Shown here piece by piece: positions 51,045 through 60,615 of a stretch of 64,000 nt of DNA (the stretch's first letter is position 1; every line of letters begins with the position of its first letter). Source of the stretch: Spirillospora albida. GTDB lineage: Bacteria; Actinomycetota; Actinomycetes; Streptosporangiales; Streptosporangiaceae. The stretch is from the NCBI RefSeq assembly GCF_000718255.1, contig NZ_JOFJ01000014.1, forward strand, positions 186,001 to 250,000, written 5' to 3'. Under the pieces are notes generated by a model. It ran no database searches. It was given only the letters and a program-made list of their open reading frames with translations, and had not been told where the DNA came from. The position numbers and the translations under genes were made by a program.

Positions 51045-53921
51045 GTGTTGATCGGGAGGACGGCCGAACTCGGCGCGCTCACCGCCGCGCTCGACCGGGC
51101 CGGCGGCGGGTCCGCCGGAGTGGCGCTGGTCAGCGGCGACGCCGGGGTCGGCAAGACGCATCTGGTGTCGGCGCTGACGCGCGGCGCCGCCGAGCGGGGC
51201 CGCGCCGTCCTCGTCGGGCAGTGCGCGGAACTGGGCGAGAGCATGCCGTACCTGCCGCTCGCCGACGCGCTGTGGAGCGCGGCCGGGGCGGACGGGCCGG
51301 CCGCGGCGGACGTGCGCGCCGCGCTGGACGCGCGCCCCGTGCTGCGGCGGCTGCTGCCGGACGGCGACGGAGGGCCGGGCGGGGCGTCCGAGCTGGGGCA
51401 GCAGCAGCTGTTCGGGGCGGTGCTGGGCCTGCTCGGCGAGCTCGGGCGGGAAAGGCCCGTCCTGCTCGTCCTGGAGGACCTGCACTGGGCCGACCGGTCC
51501 ACCCGGAACCTGCTGACGTTCCTGAGCCGGGTGCTGCAGCGCGAACGCGTCCTGCTGGTGGGCACGTACCGGGCCGACGACCTGCACCGGCGGCACCCGC
51601 TGCGGCCGGTCGTGGCGGAGCTGCTCCGGCTGCCGGACGTCACCGGCGTCGAGCTGCGGCCGTTCGGGCCCGGCGAGACCGCCGAATACCTCGGATCCCT
51701 CGCGTCCGGGCCGGTGACCCCGGACGTCGCGGAACGGATCCACCGGCGCTCGGAGGGCAACGCGTTCTACGCCGCCGAGCTGTTCAGCGCCGAGCGCACG
51801 GGCGAGGCACTGCCCGCCGGTCTCGCCGACCTGCTGCTGTCGCGGGTCGAGCGGCTGTCGGACGGCGCGCAGCGCGTCGTCCGGGTCGCCGCCGTCGCCG
51901 GGCGCCGCGTCGACGACGAACTCGTCCGCCGCGTCGCCGGGCTCGACGAGGACGCCGTCGGGGAGGCGCTCCGCGAGGTCGTCTCCCACCAGGTGCTCGT
52001 CCCGTCCGGCACCGGGTACACGTTCCGGCACGCGCTGCTGCGCGAGGCCGTGCACGCCGACCTGCTGCCGGGCGAGCGGACCCGGCTGCACGCCGCGTTC
52101 GCCCGGCTGCTCGCCGCCATGCCGGACGGGCGGCGCGGCACCGCCGCCGAACTGGCCCACCACAGCCTCGCCGCGCACGACCTGCCCGGCGCGTTCGCCG
52201 CGTCCGTCCGGGCCGGGCGGGAGGCGGAGCGGCTCGGCGCCCCCGCCGAGGCGTACGAGCACTTCGACCGCGCCCTCGAGCTGTGGGACGCCGTCCCCGG
52301 CCCGGAGGCCGCCGCCGGGACCGACCGGATGCGGCTGTCGCTGGACGCGGTCCGGGCGGCCGACCGCGCGGGCGAGCCGCGCCGCGCGCTGTCCCTGCTC
52401 CGCCGCCTGCGGTCGGTGGCCGACCCCGCCGACCTGCGGCTCGGCACGCGCATCCGGGAGCGGATGGCGGAGATGCTCGGCGAGCTCGACCGGGACGACG
52501 AGGCGCACGCCACCGCCCGCGAGGCCGTCGCGATGCTGCCCGCCGACCCGCCCACCCCCGAGCGCGCCGCCGCCCTCGCCACCTACGCGCGCATGCTCCT
52601 CTTCCGGGACCCGGACGCGGAGATGCCCGGACTCGCCGAACGGGCGATCGAGGCGGCCCGCGCGGCCGGCGCCCCCGAGGCGGAGGCGAGCCTGCTCGTC
52701 ACCCTGGGCGTCCACCGCGAATGGCACGAGGCCGACAGCGGCGTCCCGGAGATGTTCGCGCGGGCCCGCGACCTCGCCGTCCGGCACGACAACCAGCCGA
52801 CGGCGCTGCGCGCCGCGTTCCAGTACGCCCGCGTCCGGCTGGACCGCGGCGACCTCCCCGGCGCCGCCCGCGCGGCCGATGAGGGCGTCGCGTACGCCCG
52901 GGAGCACGGCCTCGACTGGGCGGCGTTCGGCATCATGCTGCGGAGCCTGCAGTACCTCGTCCACTACACGGCCGGGAACTGGGCGGAGGCGGGCCGCCTC
53001 GCCCGCGGCTTCCCGCTGCGCGCCGCCCGGCCCGCCGAGGGCCAGGTGTCGGCGTACGCGCTGTTCCTCGACGTGGCGCGCGGCGCGGCATCGGTCGATG
53101 AGCGCCTCGACCGCCTGGCGCCGCTCTGGACCGACGACATGTTCCTGCGCTACGTGGCCCGCGGCCTGGCGGCGGAGCACGCCCTGTGGAACGGCGACCC
53201 GGCCGCCGCCTGGGAGCATGTGCGGTCCGTCCTGGAGAGCCCGTACGCCCGCGAGACCCCGGTCATCCGCGTCGCCGCCACGGGACTGTGGGCGCTGAAC
53301 GAGATGGGCGGGCCCGCCGACGCCGGCGCCGATCTGCTGGCCCGCGCCCGGAGGGCCGCGACCACGACGGCCACCGGCCACCCGCTCGCCTGGCTGGGCC
53401 TGGAGGGGCGGGCCTGGCTCGCCCGCGTCGAGGCCGAGCACGCCCGCCTGTCCGGCGTCCACGACCCGGACCTGTGGCGGAGTGCCGCCGAGCTGTTCAC
53501 CTACGGGGATCCGGACGGCGGTTTCGTCTACGAGGTGGCGCGCTCGCGCTGGCGCCTGGCCGAGGCCCTCGCCGAGACCGGCGATCGCGAGGGCGCCGCG
53601 ACCGCCTGGCGCGCCGCCGTCGCGACCGCCGAGCGCCTCGGCGCCGCTCCCCTGCTCAAGGCCCTGCGCGACCTCGGCGGCCGGGCCCGCCTGGACACGT
53701 CCCGCCGCGCCGCCGCCGCACCGGGCGCCCTGTCGTCGCTGACCGCCCGCGAACGCGAGGTGCTGAAGCTCGTGGCGGACGGCCTGGGCAACAAGGAGAT
53801 CGCCGCGACGCTCTTCATCTCCCCCAAGACGGCGAGCGTCCACATCTCCAACATCCTCGCGAAGCTGAACGCCACCAGCCGCACCCAGGCCGCCGCGATC
53901 GCCCACCGCGAAGGGGTGTGA
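51045..53921 (+). CDS. LuxR-family ATPase regulator (LAL/MalT type)
   Basis: A 958-residue regulator. The N-terminal AAA-type ATPase has Walker A SGDAGVGKTHL and Walker B LLVLEDLHWAD. A long helical repeat region follows. The C-terminal LuxR helix-turn-helix (LTAREREVLKLVADGLGNKE; SPKTASVHISNILAKLNATS) is complete. These are ligand- and ATP-dependent activators. GTG 51045 follows the upstream terminator, so it has its own promoter. No obvious target operon adjoins. Confidence 0.92.
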   Translation: MLIGRTAELGALTAALDRAGGGSAGVALVSGDAGVGKTHLVSALTRGAAERGRAVLVGQCAELGESMPYLPLADALWSAAGADGPAAADVRAALDARPVLRRLLPDGDGGPGGASELGQQQLFGAVLGLLGELGRERPVLLVLEDLHWADRSTRNLLTFLSRVLQRERVLLVGTYRADDLHRRHPLRPVVAELLRLPDVTGVELRPFGPGETAEYLGSLASGPVTPDVAERIHRRSEGNAFYAAELFSAERTGEALPAGLADLLLSRVERLSDGAQRVVRVAAVAGRRVDDELVRRVAGLDEDAVGEALREVVSHQVLVPSGTGYTFRHALLREAVHADLLPGERTRLHAAFARLLAAMPDGRRGTAAELAHHSLAAHDLPGAFAASVRAGREAERLGAPAEAYEHFDRALELWDAVPGPEAAAGTDRMRLSLDAVRAADRAGEPRRALSLLRRLRSVADPADLRLGTRIRERMAEMLGELDRDDEAHATAREAVAMLPADPPTPERAAALATYARMLLFRDPDAEMPGLAERAIEAARAAGAPEAEASLLVTLGVHREWHEADSGVPEMFARARDLAVRHDNQPTALRAAFQYARVRLDRGDLPGAARAADEGVAYAREHGLDWAAFGIMLRSLQYLVHYTAGNWAEAGRLARGFPLRAARPAEGQVSAYALFLDVARGAASVDERLDRLAPLWTDDMFLRYVARGLAAEHALWNGDPAAAWEHVRSVLESPYARETPVIRVAATGLWALNEMGGPADAGADLLARARRAATTTATGHPLAWLGLEGRAWLARVEAEHARLSGVHDPDLWRSAAELFTYGDPDGGFVYEVARSRWRLAEALAETGDREGAATAWRAAVATAERLGAAPLLKALRDLGGRARLDTSRRAAAAPGALSSLTAREREVLKLVADGLGNKEIAATLFISPKTASVHISNILAKLNATSRTQAAAIAHREGV

Positions 53922-54014
53922 TCCCCTGACGCATCGCCTAGGATCACTCTCGTGACTGCCGGGTCGGCCTTGGGCCACGCACGAGTGGGGTTCCCGGCCG
54001 GGGTTTGACGCCCC

Positions 54015-54043
54015 GGCGGGCCAGAGGCCCGCCCTTCCCCTTT
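54015..54043 (+). terminator. terminator after LuxR-type regulator gene
   Basis: GGCGGGCC (54015-54022), loop AGA, GGCCCGCC (54026-54033), then the pyrimidine-rich CTTCCCCTTT. It lies about 95 bases beyond the regulator stop and 40 bases before the next start. Other short GC stems precede it (53950-54010), so it could equally be part of a structured leader for the next gene. Confidence 0.6.
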
Positions 54044-54081
54044 CTCCTTCACGTCGTTTCTTCCAAGGGGAAAGGGAAAGA

Positions 54082-54936
54082 GTGCCGAACGAGTTCGATC
54101 AGCAGATCATCGAGGAGTTCCGCGCGAACGGCGGCCGTGTCGGCGGCATGTTCGAGGGCGGGCGGCTGCTCCTGCTCACCACCACCGGGGCCCGCTCCGG
54201 GAAGCCGCACACCACACCGCTCGGGTACCTGCCGGACGAGGGCGGGCGCGTCCTGGTCATCGCGTCCGCGGGCGGGTCGCCGAAGCACCCCGCCTGGTAC
54301 CACAACCTCGTCGCGAACCCCCGCGCCACCGTCGAGACCGGCCCGTTCGCCTACCAGGCCGCGGCGACGGTCCTGAGCGGGGACGAGCGCGACCGCGTGT
54401 TCGCCCGCGCCGCCGAGGCCGACCCCGGCTGGGCGGAGTACGAGGAAAGGTCGGGCCGCGTCCTGCCCGTGGTGGCGCTGGCGGCGGCCGACCCCGGGCC
54501 GCCCGAGTACCCCGGCGGCATGGGGGACACGCTGAAGGCGATCCACGAGGTGTTCCGGCGGGAGCTCGCCATCGTCCGCGCCGAGGTCGCCGCCTCGGGA
54601 CCCGGCATCACCGCGCAGCTGCGCGTCAACTGCCTCGCGTTCTGCCAGGGCCTCGGGCACCACCACACCATGGAGGGCCAGGGGATGTTCCCGCACCTGG
54701 AACGGGAGCATCCCGAGCTGGCGGAGCCCCTCAACCGTCTTTACGCCGAGCACGAGACGGTCGAGCGGCTCCTCACCGAACTCCAGGCCACGATCAAGGA
54801 CGGCGATCCCGCGTCACTCCTCGGCGAGATCGACCGGCTCATCGCCGAACTGGAGGCCCACCTCGACTACGAGGAGGAGCAGCTCGTCCCGGTCCTCAAC
54901 GCCCTCCCCGGCCGACGAGCCCCCGGCCCGCGATGA
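54082..54936 (+). CDS. deazaflavin-dependent nitroreductase fused to hemerythrin domain
   Basis: A 284-residue two-domain protein. Residues about 1-130 are a Ddn-type F420-dependent nitroreductase family domain (LLLLTTTGARSGKPHTTPLG; GGSPKHPAWYHNLVANPRAT). Residues about 145-275 are a hemerythrin HHE domain with ligands visible in KAIHEVFRRE, GHHHTMEGQGMFPHLE, YAEHETVERL and EAHLDYEEEQLVPVL. The fusion suggests coupling of F420 redox chemistry with oxygen, NO or iron sensing. GTG 54082 has AAAGGGAAAGA upstream. The 3' end overlaps the convergent gene by 41 bases. Confidence 0.9.
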   Translation: MPNEFDQQIIEEFRANGGRVGGMFEGGRLLLLTTTGARSGKPHTTPLGYLPDEGGRVLVIASAGGSPKHPAWYHNLVANPRATVETGPFAYQAAATVLSGDERDRVFARAAEADPGWAEYEERSGRVLPVVALAAADPGPPEYPGGMGDTLKAIHEVFRRELAIVRAEVAASGPGITAQLRVNCLAFCQGLGHHHTMEGQGMFPHLEREHPELAEPLNRLYAEHETVERLLTELQATIKDGDPASLLGEIDRLIAELEAHLDYEEEQLVPVLNALPGRRAPGPR

Positions 54937-55975
54937 GCGGGAGGTCGAGCGCGGTCACCAGGCCGGGCTCGGCCTCCACCACGGCGGGGATGGCGTTGAC
55001 CAGCCGCATCGCGGTCGACTTCAGGCCGGCGGTGTTGTGGTCGCCGTCGGCGCCGACCATCTGCAGGTCGAGGGTGTAGTTCGGTTCGCCGCGGACCTCG
55101 ACGCGGTAGCCGCCCTGACCGGTGGGCTGCGGCCAGTCGGGCGCCAGGTCGTCGCGGAGCCGGGTGACGTGCTCCAGGACGATGACGCTCTCGCCGTCGC
55201 GGACGCCGCGCACCTCGAACCGGAGCGCGGCGGCCGTGCCCTTCTCGATCGTCCCGGACGAGACGTCGAACGACTCCGGGGCGGGCAGGCGGGTGTACCA
55301 CTCGGTGACCTCGTCCAGCTCGACGCCGAGCCCGGCGGCGATCTGCCGGACGACGCTCCCCCACGCCATGGTGAGGACGCCCGGCGTCAGCAGCATCGGC
55401 GTCTCGTCCAGCGGGCGGCCGAAACCCATGATGTCGAACAGGACGGTGCCCTGGTCGTAGGTGTCGTAGTTCATGATCTCCAGGCAGCGGACCTGGTCGA
55501 CGCGCTCGCTGATGCCGGTGAGGGCGAGCGGCAGCGTGTCGTTGGCGAAGCCGGGGTCGATGCCGTTCACGAAGATCGACGCACCGCCCTCGCGCGCGGC
55601 CTCGCGCACCGGGTCCGACATCTCGGGCGGGACGACGCCATCCGGGAACTGGAGGAAGACGGGACTGCTCGACACGACGTTCGCGCCGGAGCGCAGGATG
55701 CGGCACAGGTCGTCGAGCGCCTCGGTGATCCGGACGTCCGCCATCGCGGTGTAGACGACGCAGTCCGGCCGCAGCGCGAGGACCTCGTCGGCGTCGCCGG
55801 ACGCGGCGACGCCGAGCTCGCGGCCGAGGCCCGCGAGCTCCCCCGCGTCCCTGCCGACCTTCGCGGGGTTCGACACCCAGACGCCGACGAGCTCCAGGTC
55901 GGGCCGGGCGTCGATTCCGGCGATCGCGTTCCGGCCGACGTTGCCCGTGCTCCATTGCACGACGCGGTAGGTCAA
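54896..55975 (-). CDS. dihydrodipicolinate reductase-like NAD(P)-binding protein
   Basis: A 359-residue protein annotated in actinobacteria as DapB-like. The N-terminal Rossmann motif is VVQWSTGNVGRNAIAGI, with DCVVYTAMADVR and NGIDPGFANDTLPLAL further on. It is longer than true DapB and unlikely to act in lysine synthesis; relatives occur with lipid/steroid catabolic genes. The start is TTG 55975, inside TTGA that overlaps the SDR stop, so the two are coupled. Confidence 0.86.
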   Translation of the reverse strand: MTYRVVQWSTGNVGRNAIAGIDARPDLELVGVWVSNPAKVGRDAGELAGLGRELGVAASGDADEVLALRPDCVVYTAMADVRITEALDDLCRILRSGANVVSSSPVFLQFPDGVVPPEMSDPVREAAREGGASIFVNGIDPGFANDTLPLALTGISERVDQVRCLEIMNYDTYDQGTVLFDIMGFGRPLDETPMLLTPGVLTMAWGSVVRQIAAGLGVELDEVTEWYTRLPAPESFDVSSGTIEKGTAAALRFEVRGVRDGESVIVLEHVTRLRDDLAPDWPQPTGQGGYRVEVRGEPNYTLDLQMVGADGDHNTAGLKSTAMRLVNAIPAVVEAEPGLVTALDLPLIAGRGLVGRGGR

Positions 55976-56763
55976 AGGTCCTCCAGGCGGAGATCGAGGT
56001 TCGGGGTGTCGAGGCCGCCGTCGACGCGCAGGACGGAGCCCGTCACGTAGGCGGCGGCCGGGGAGGCCAGGTAGAGGACGGCGGCGGCGACGTCCTCGGG
56101 GTCGCCGATGCGGCCCAGGGGCGTCTTCGTCTCCATCTCCGTCCGGGTCGCCTCGTCGGTGAGCACGAAGTCGAGCGCCGAGGTCGCGACGGAGCCGACC
56201 CCGATCGCGTTGATGCGGACGCGGGGCGCCAGGTCGAGGGACGCCAGGCGCGTGTAGTGCTCCAGGGCGGCCTTCGCGGTGCCGTAGGCGAGGTAGCCGC
56301 GGCCGACGACGCGTCCCATGACGGACGAGATGTTCACGACGCTTCCGCCGGTCTCCAGCATGTGCGGAACGGCGGCGCGGGTCAGCGCGTGGGCGGTGCT
56401 GACATTGAACTGGAACGCGTTCTCAAGATATTCGGGCGTGGTGTCGAGGAACGCGTTCGGAATCGTCCCGCCCATGTTGTTCACGACGATGTCGATCCGG
56501 CCGAACTCCGCGGCGGCGCGGTCCGCGAGGCCGGCGGCCGCCTCGGGCTCGGACAGGTCGGCGGGCACGATCAGGGCGCGCCGCCCGGCTGCCTCGATCT
56601 CCGCCGCGACCTTGCGGAGCTGCTCTTGCGTACGCGCCGAGATGACGACGTCGGCGCCGGCCTGGGCGAGGGCGACGGCCGACGCCGCCCCGATGCCGCG
56701 CCCCGCGCCGGTGACGATCGCCACCCGTCCTTCGATGCTGAACCGGTCCTGGATCACGGGCAT
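55972..56763 (-). CDS. short-chain dehydrogenase/reductase
   Basis: A 263-residue classical SDR. The cofactor loop is VTGAGRGIGAASAVALA, followed by NNMGG and the catalytic Ser in NISSVMG and YxxxK in AYGTAKAALEHY. The C-terminus has YVTGSVLRVDGG. An FabG- or hydroxysteroid-dehydrogenase-like activity is likely. ATG 56763 is chosen over GTG 56778 by family alignment, though the GAGGAGG run is very close to it. It forms an operon with the DapB-like gene. Confidence 0.9.
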   Translation of the reverse strand: MPVIQDRFSIEGRVAIVTGAGRGIGAASAVALAQAGADVVISARTQEQLRKVAAEIEAAGRRALIVPADLSEPEAAAGLADRAAAEFGRIDIVVNNMGGTIPNAFLDTTPEYLENAFQFNVSTAHALTRAAVPHMLETGGSVVNISSVMGRVVGRGYLAYGTAKAALEHYTRLASLDLAPRVRINAIGVGSVATSALDFVLTDEATRTEMETKTPLGRIGDPEDVAAAVLYLASPAAAYVTGSVLRVDGGLDTPNLDLRLEDL

Positions 56764-56825
56764 CGCCTCCTCGACCACCCTAGAGGCGAACTAGAACCTA
56801 TTTCAATATCAGTTCGGTGCCGCCT

Positions 56826-57818
56826 TCACCGGGGGCGCTGTCGGCCGGCCGTCAGGGAGTCCCACTCGGTCAGCCAGTTGCGGCCCTGGTCGTCGATGAA
56901 CGAGCCGGGCGGCGGCTTGACGCGGTGGGCGCGGAGCCATTCGCCGGGGCGGCGCATCGCCGGGCGGACGCTGCCGTCGCTCGGCATGAGCTGCGGCGGG
57001 ATCGGGGCCGGCATCGTGGTGACGGGCGGGCCCTCGTTCTCCATCTCGGCGAGGTCCTTCTCCTCCGCCATGCCGATCGGGCCCTGGCGGCGGGCGTTGA
57101 AGAACTGGCTGACGGCCGGATGCGTACTGGACAGGACCATCTCGCGCGGACCGAACATGACCAGGCTCCGCCGGAACAGCAGGCCCAGGTTGTCAGGCAG
57201 GACGCGGGCGGTGCCGATGTCGTGGGTGACGATGAGGAACGTCGCGCCCAGCTCGGCGTTCACGTCCACGAACAGCTGGTTGAGGTAGGACGTGCGGACG
57301 GGGTCCAGGCCCGAGTCGGGCTCGTCCGCGAGGATGACCTCCGGGTCGAGGACGAGCGCGCGCGCCAGGCCCGCGCGCTTCTTCATCCCTCCCGAGATCT
57401 CACCGGGGAGCTTCTCCTCCGCGCCGGTGAGGCCGACCATCTCCATCTTCTCCAGGACGATGCGGCGGATCTCCGACTCGCCCTTCCTGGTGTGCTCGCG
57501 AAGTGGGAACGCGATGTTGTCGTAGACGTTCATGGAGCCGAAGAGGGCGCCGTCCTGGAAGAGGACGCCGAACTTGCGGCGCATCTCGTAGAGGTCGCTC
57601 TCCCGGAGGCGCGGGACGTCGCCGCCCCCCACGTAGATGTGGCCCCGGTCGGGGCGCAGGAGGCCGACGAGGTTCTTGAGGAACACGGACTTGCCGGTCC
57701 CGGACGGCCCGAGCAGCGCGGAGATCTCGCCCGCCGGGATCGTGAACGACACGTCCTCCCAGATGACCTGCCGCCCGAACGACTTCCTGAGCCCTTCCAC
57801 ATGGATCTCGACGCCCAT
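56826..57818 (-). CDS. MceG/MlaF-type ABC ATPase
   Basis: A 330-residue ATPase. Walker A is GPSGTGKSVFLKNL, the signature is EISGGMKKRAGLARAL, Walker B is VILADEPDSGLDPV, and the switch is LIVTHDIGTARVLPDNLGLL. The C-terminal extension (about residues 245-330) with Pro-rich text is typical of actinobacterial MceG, which powers Mce lipid importers. No mce, yrbE or mla genes are adjacent, so it is an orphan ATPase serving remote loci. ATG 57818 follows GGGAG. Confidence 0.9.
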   Translation of the reverse strand: MGVEIHVEGLRKSFGRQVIWEDVSFTIPAGEISALLGPSGTGKSVFLKNLVGLLRPDRGHIYVGGGDVPRLRESDLYEMRRKFGVLFQDGALFGSMNVYDNIAFPLREHTRKGESEIRRIVLEKMEMVGLTGAEEKLPGEISGGMKKRAGLARALVLDPEVILADEPDSGLDPVRTSYLNQLFVDVNAELGATFLIVTHDIGTARVLPDNLGLLFRRSLVMFGPREMVLSSTHPAVSQFFNARRQGPIGMAEEKDLAEMENEGPPVTTMPAPIPPQLMPSDGSVRPAMRRPGEWLRAHRVKPPPGSFIDDQGRNWLTEWDSLTAGRQRPR

Positions 57819-58083
57819 GGCCACTCCCGGGCGGGCGCCGGGGGCGGAGGGTCCGCGTCGTCTAACCGGCCCCCCGCCTGATCCCGACTGTACGTGCGGA
57901 ACGGCGCGCCGGGGAGGCCCACCGTGACTCCCGGCTTGACCACGGGCCATGCCCCCGGGTGACAACGAGGCCGCCCGGAATTAGGCACCTTATGTGTCTT
58001 TCGCCCGACTTGCCGGTCTTACACCATGGCGTTCACCTCCGGCGCACCACCAGGGTGCGCCAGACCCCCCGCTGGAGGCAGAC

Positions 58084-59145
58084 GTGCAGAACCGCCGCAG
58101 ACGCATCGCCGTCACCGTCACCACGGCCACCGCCGCCCTGACGGCCGCCACCCTCGCCACCGCTCCCGCCGCTCCCGCCGCTCCCACGGCGCCGGTGGCC
58201 GCCGCCCCGGCGGCGGCCGGCGAGGCCGCGACCGCCCTCGCGCAGCGGCTCGGCTCCCGGACCGCCGGCGCCTACCTGCAGGACGGCAGGCTGGTCGTCA
58301 CGGTCACCACCGCACAGGCCGCGCAGGCCGTCCGCGCCGCGGGCGCCGTGCCGAAGACCGTCGCGCGCAGCGGCGCCGACCTGCAGAAGGTCATGGCGGC
58401 GCTCAAGCGCGACGCGACCGTGCCCGGCACCGCGTGGGCCGTGGACCCGGCCGCCAACCAGGTGGTGCTCACCATGGACGGCACGGTCAAGGGCTCCCGG
58501 CTCGGGAAGGTCAGGGCGGCCGCCGCCAAGCACGGCGCCGCCGTCCGCACCGAGAAGGTCGCCGGGGCCTTCCGCACCTTCACCCTCGGCGGCGAGGCCA
58601 TCCGCACCGGCGGCTCGCGCTGCTCCCTGGGCTTCAACGTCCGCAGCGGCAGCACGTACTACTTCGTCACCGCCGGGCACTGCACCAACATCGGCACGAC
58701 GTGGACGGACAGCTCCGGGCGCACCCTCGGCCGGACCTACGCCAGCAGCTTCCCCGGCAACGACTACGGGGTCGTGCGGTACACCTCGACGCCCGCCGAC
58801 ACTCGCGGCGCCGTCAGCCTCTACGGCTCCGGCACCCGCGACATCACCGCCGCCGGGAACGCCACCGTCGGGCAGACCGTGTACCGCAGCGGCAGCACCA
58901 CCGGCCTGCGCAGCGGCCGGGTCACCGCGCTCAACCAGACGGTGAACTACGCCGAGGGCTCCGTGAGCGGGCTGATCCGCACCACCGTGTGCGCCCAGCC
59001 CGGCGACAGCGGCGGCTCGCTGTTCGCCGGATCCACCGCGCTCGGGCTGACCTCGGGCGGCAGCGGCAACTGCACCACGGGCGGGACGACGTTCTTCCAG
59101 CCCGTCACCGAGGTGCTCTCCCGCTACGGCCTGAGCGTCTACTGA
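58084..59145 (+). CDS. secreted streptogrisin/alpha-lytic-type serine protease
   Basis: A 353-residue preproprotease of family S1. A signal peptide (RRRRIAVTVTTATAALTAAT) is followed by an about 130-residue propeptide and the mature chymotrypsin-like domain. The triad is visible as TAGHC, NDYGVV and PGDSGGS, with Cys pairs including SRCSLGF...GHC and TTVC...GNC. It is exported and self-activated by prodomain cleavage. GTG 58084 follows GGAGG at 5 bases. The upstream 265 bases are shared with the divergent MceG gene. Confidence 0.94.
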   Translation: MQNRRRRIAVTVTTATAALTAATLATAPAAPAAPTAPVAAAPAAAGEAATALAQRLGSRTAGAYLQDGRLVVTVTTAQAAQAVRAAGAVPKTVARSGADLQKVMAALKRDATVPGTAWAVDPAANQVVLTMDGTVKGSRLGKVRAAAAKHGAAVRTEKVAGAFRTFTLGGEAIRTGGSRCSLGFNVRSGSTYYFVTAGHCTNIGTTWTDSSGRTLGRTYASSFPGNDYGVVRYTSTPADTRGAVSLYGSGTRDITAAGNATVGQTVYRSGSTTGLRSGRVTALNQTVNYAEGSVSGLIRTTVCAQPGDSGGSLFAGSTALGLTSGGSGNCTTGGTTFFQPVTEVLSRYGLSVY

Positions 59146-59162
59146 TCGATCCCCCGCGCCGG

Positions 59163-59199
59163 CGGGCCGTCCCCATCCGGATCCCGTGGGGACGGCCCG
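59163..59199. terminator. bidirectional terminator between protease and NRPS operon
   Basis: CGGGCCGTCCCCA (59163-59175) pairs perfectly with TGGGGACGGCCCG (59187-59199) over 11 bases, centred between the convergent stop codons at 59145 and 59207. Confidence 0.75.
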
Positions 59200-59206
59200 T
59201 CCGGGC

Positions 59207-59944
59207 TCAGCCGGCGGCGGGGACCTCCAGGGTCCGCTGGACCTCGGAGACGACGTCCCGCTGCCGGTCGTTCAGGTAGAAGTGGCCGCCCGGGAGGACC
59301 TTCAGGGCGAACCGGCCCTCGGTGTGCTCCGCCCAGCCCCGGGCCTGCTCCTCGGTGACGTGGGAGTCGCTGTCGCCGATGATCGTGGTGAGTGGGGCGG
59401 TGAGCCGCGTGCCCGGCCGGAACGCGTACCCCTCGATCAGCGCGAAGTCGTTGCGGACGTACGGCAGGACCAGCTCCCGGAGCTCCGGGTCCCGGAGGGC
59501 CTCCGCGTCGGTGCCGCCGAGCTTCACCATCTCGGCGACGACGCCGTCGTCGTCCTTGTCCGAGACGCGGTCGTTCCCCCGGTCGTGCGGGGGGCGGGCG
59601 CCGGACGCGAACACGTGCAGCGGCGCGCTCCCCCGCTCCTGCAGCAGCCGCGCGACCTCGTAGGCGAGGACGGCGCCCATGCTGTGCCCGAACAGCGCGG
59701 CGGGCCGGTCCATCAGCGGCGCCATCGCGCCGGCGATCAGCCGGGCGAGCTGGTGCGGGTCGGTGACGAACGCGTCCGCCATCCGGTCGGCGCGGCCCGG
59801 GTACTGGACGGCGTGCACCTCGACGGCCGGGCTGATCTCCTTCGCCCACGACCGGTAGAACACGGCGGAGCCGCCCGCGTGCGGGAAGCAGAACAGCCGC
59901 AGCGAAGCGAACGGGCGGTTCTCCGCGCAGCGGAACCAGGTCAT
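59207..59944 (-). CDS. type II thioesterase of the NRPS cluster
   Basis: A 245-residue alpha/beta hydrolase that removes mis-primed acyl groups from carrier domains. Motifs are LFCFPHAGGSAVFYR, GHSMGAVLAYEVAR (Ser), IGDSDSHV (Asp) and GGHFYLND (His). ATG 59944 overlaps the stop of the GNAT gene (ATGA). It is the last gene of the NRPS operon in this direction. Confidence 0.94.
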   Translation of the reverse strand: MTWFRCAENRPFASLRLFCFPHAGGSAVFYRSWAKEISPAVEVHAVQYPGRADRMADAFVTDPHQLARLIAGAMAPLMDRPAALFGHSMGAVLAYEVARLLQERGSAPLHVFASGARPPHDRGNDRVSDKDDDGVVAEMVKLGGTDAEALRDPELRELVLPYVRNDFALIEGYAFRPGTRLTAPLTTIIGDSDSHVTEEQARGWAEHTEGRFALKVLPGGHFYLNDRQRDVVSEVQRTLEVPAAG

Positions 59945-60615
59945 GAGATCAACTCCTCTTCCTCCGCGGGGCGGCGCGCCACGCGGGGGTCGTGCGGCAG
60001 CGGCCAGGGGGCGAGCCGGGGGTCGGGGACGCGTTTCGGCCCGGTGGTCTCCGCCGCGACCTTGAAGCCGCGGCGCCGGTAGTTCGCCATCGCGCTCGGA
60101 TGGTCGAGGGTGCTGGTGCGCAGCCAGACGCGGGTGGCGGGACCGCTGCCGGTCGCCCACAGCTCGCCGCGCTGCCACGCCCGCCGCACGCACTGCTCGA
60201 CGAGGTAGCCGCCGTAGCCGCGGCCGACGAACGCGGGGGTGAGGCCGACGAGGTGGATCTCGGTGTCGCCGCCGGGCTGGGCCTCCAGCTCGAAGAACCC
60301 CGCGATCGTGCCCTCCGCCATCGCGATCCACGTGCTCAGCTCGGGCCGCTCCACCCAGGCCCGCCAGTCGCCGTGCGTCCAGGTGAAGCGGTCGGTCCAG
60401 CAGACGGGGGCGCCGACGGCGGCGTAGAGGGCGCGGCTGACGTCGGCGGAGGGCACCCCCGCGAGGGTGAACGTCATCTCGACGCCGGGCAGCGGCGAGG
60501 GACGCAGGTCCGCGACGTCCAGCATCTCCATCGCCCACTCGGTGACCGACGGGACCTCCATGACCTCCCCGGGACCGGGACCCGCCGGGGGCGGCGCCCA
60601 GTCGCCCTCAGGCAC
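59941..60615 (-). CDS. GNAT-family N-acetyltransferase in NRPS operon
   Basis: A 224-residue acetyltransferase. The acetyl-CoA site is VGLTPAFVGRGYGGYLVEQC, and later RTSTLDHPSAMANYRRRGFK is the typical GNAT C-terminal strand. The operon position, overlapping both mbtH and the thioesterase gene, suggests it acylates the peptide product or a precursor amine, or confers self-resistance. GTG 60615 lies within the end of mbtH. Confidence 0.87.
   Translation of the reverse strand: MPEGDWAPPPAGPGPGEVMEVPSVTEWAMEMLDVADLRPSPLPGVEMTFTLAGVPSADVSRALYAAVGAPVCWTDRFTWTHGDWRAWVERPELSTWIAMAEGTIAGFFELEAQPGGDTEIHLVGLTPAFVGRGYGGYLVEQCVRRAWQRGELWATGSGPATRVWLRTSTLDHPSAMANYRRRGFKVAAETTGPKRVPDPRLAPWPLPHDPRVARRPAEEEELIS

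Noticed and set aside
53950..54040. Possible riboswitch before the nitroreductase-hemerythrin gene
   Set aside because: Several short GC stems are present, but no known aptamer pattern is recognisable; only a terminator-like hairpin is reported.
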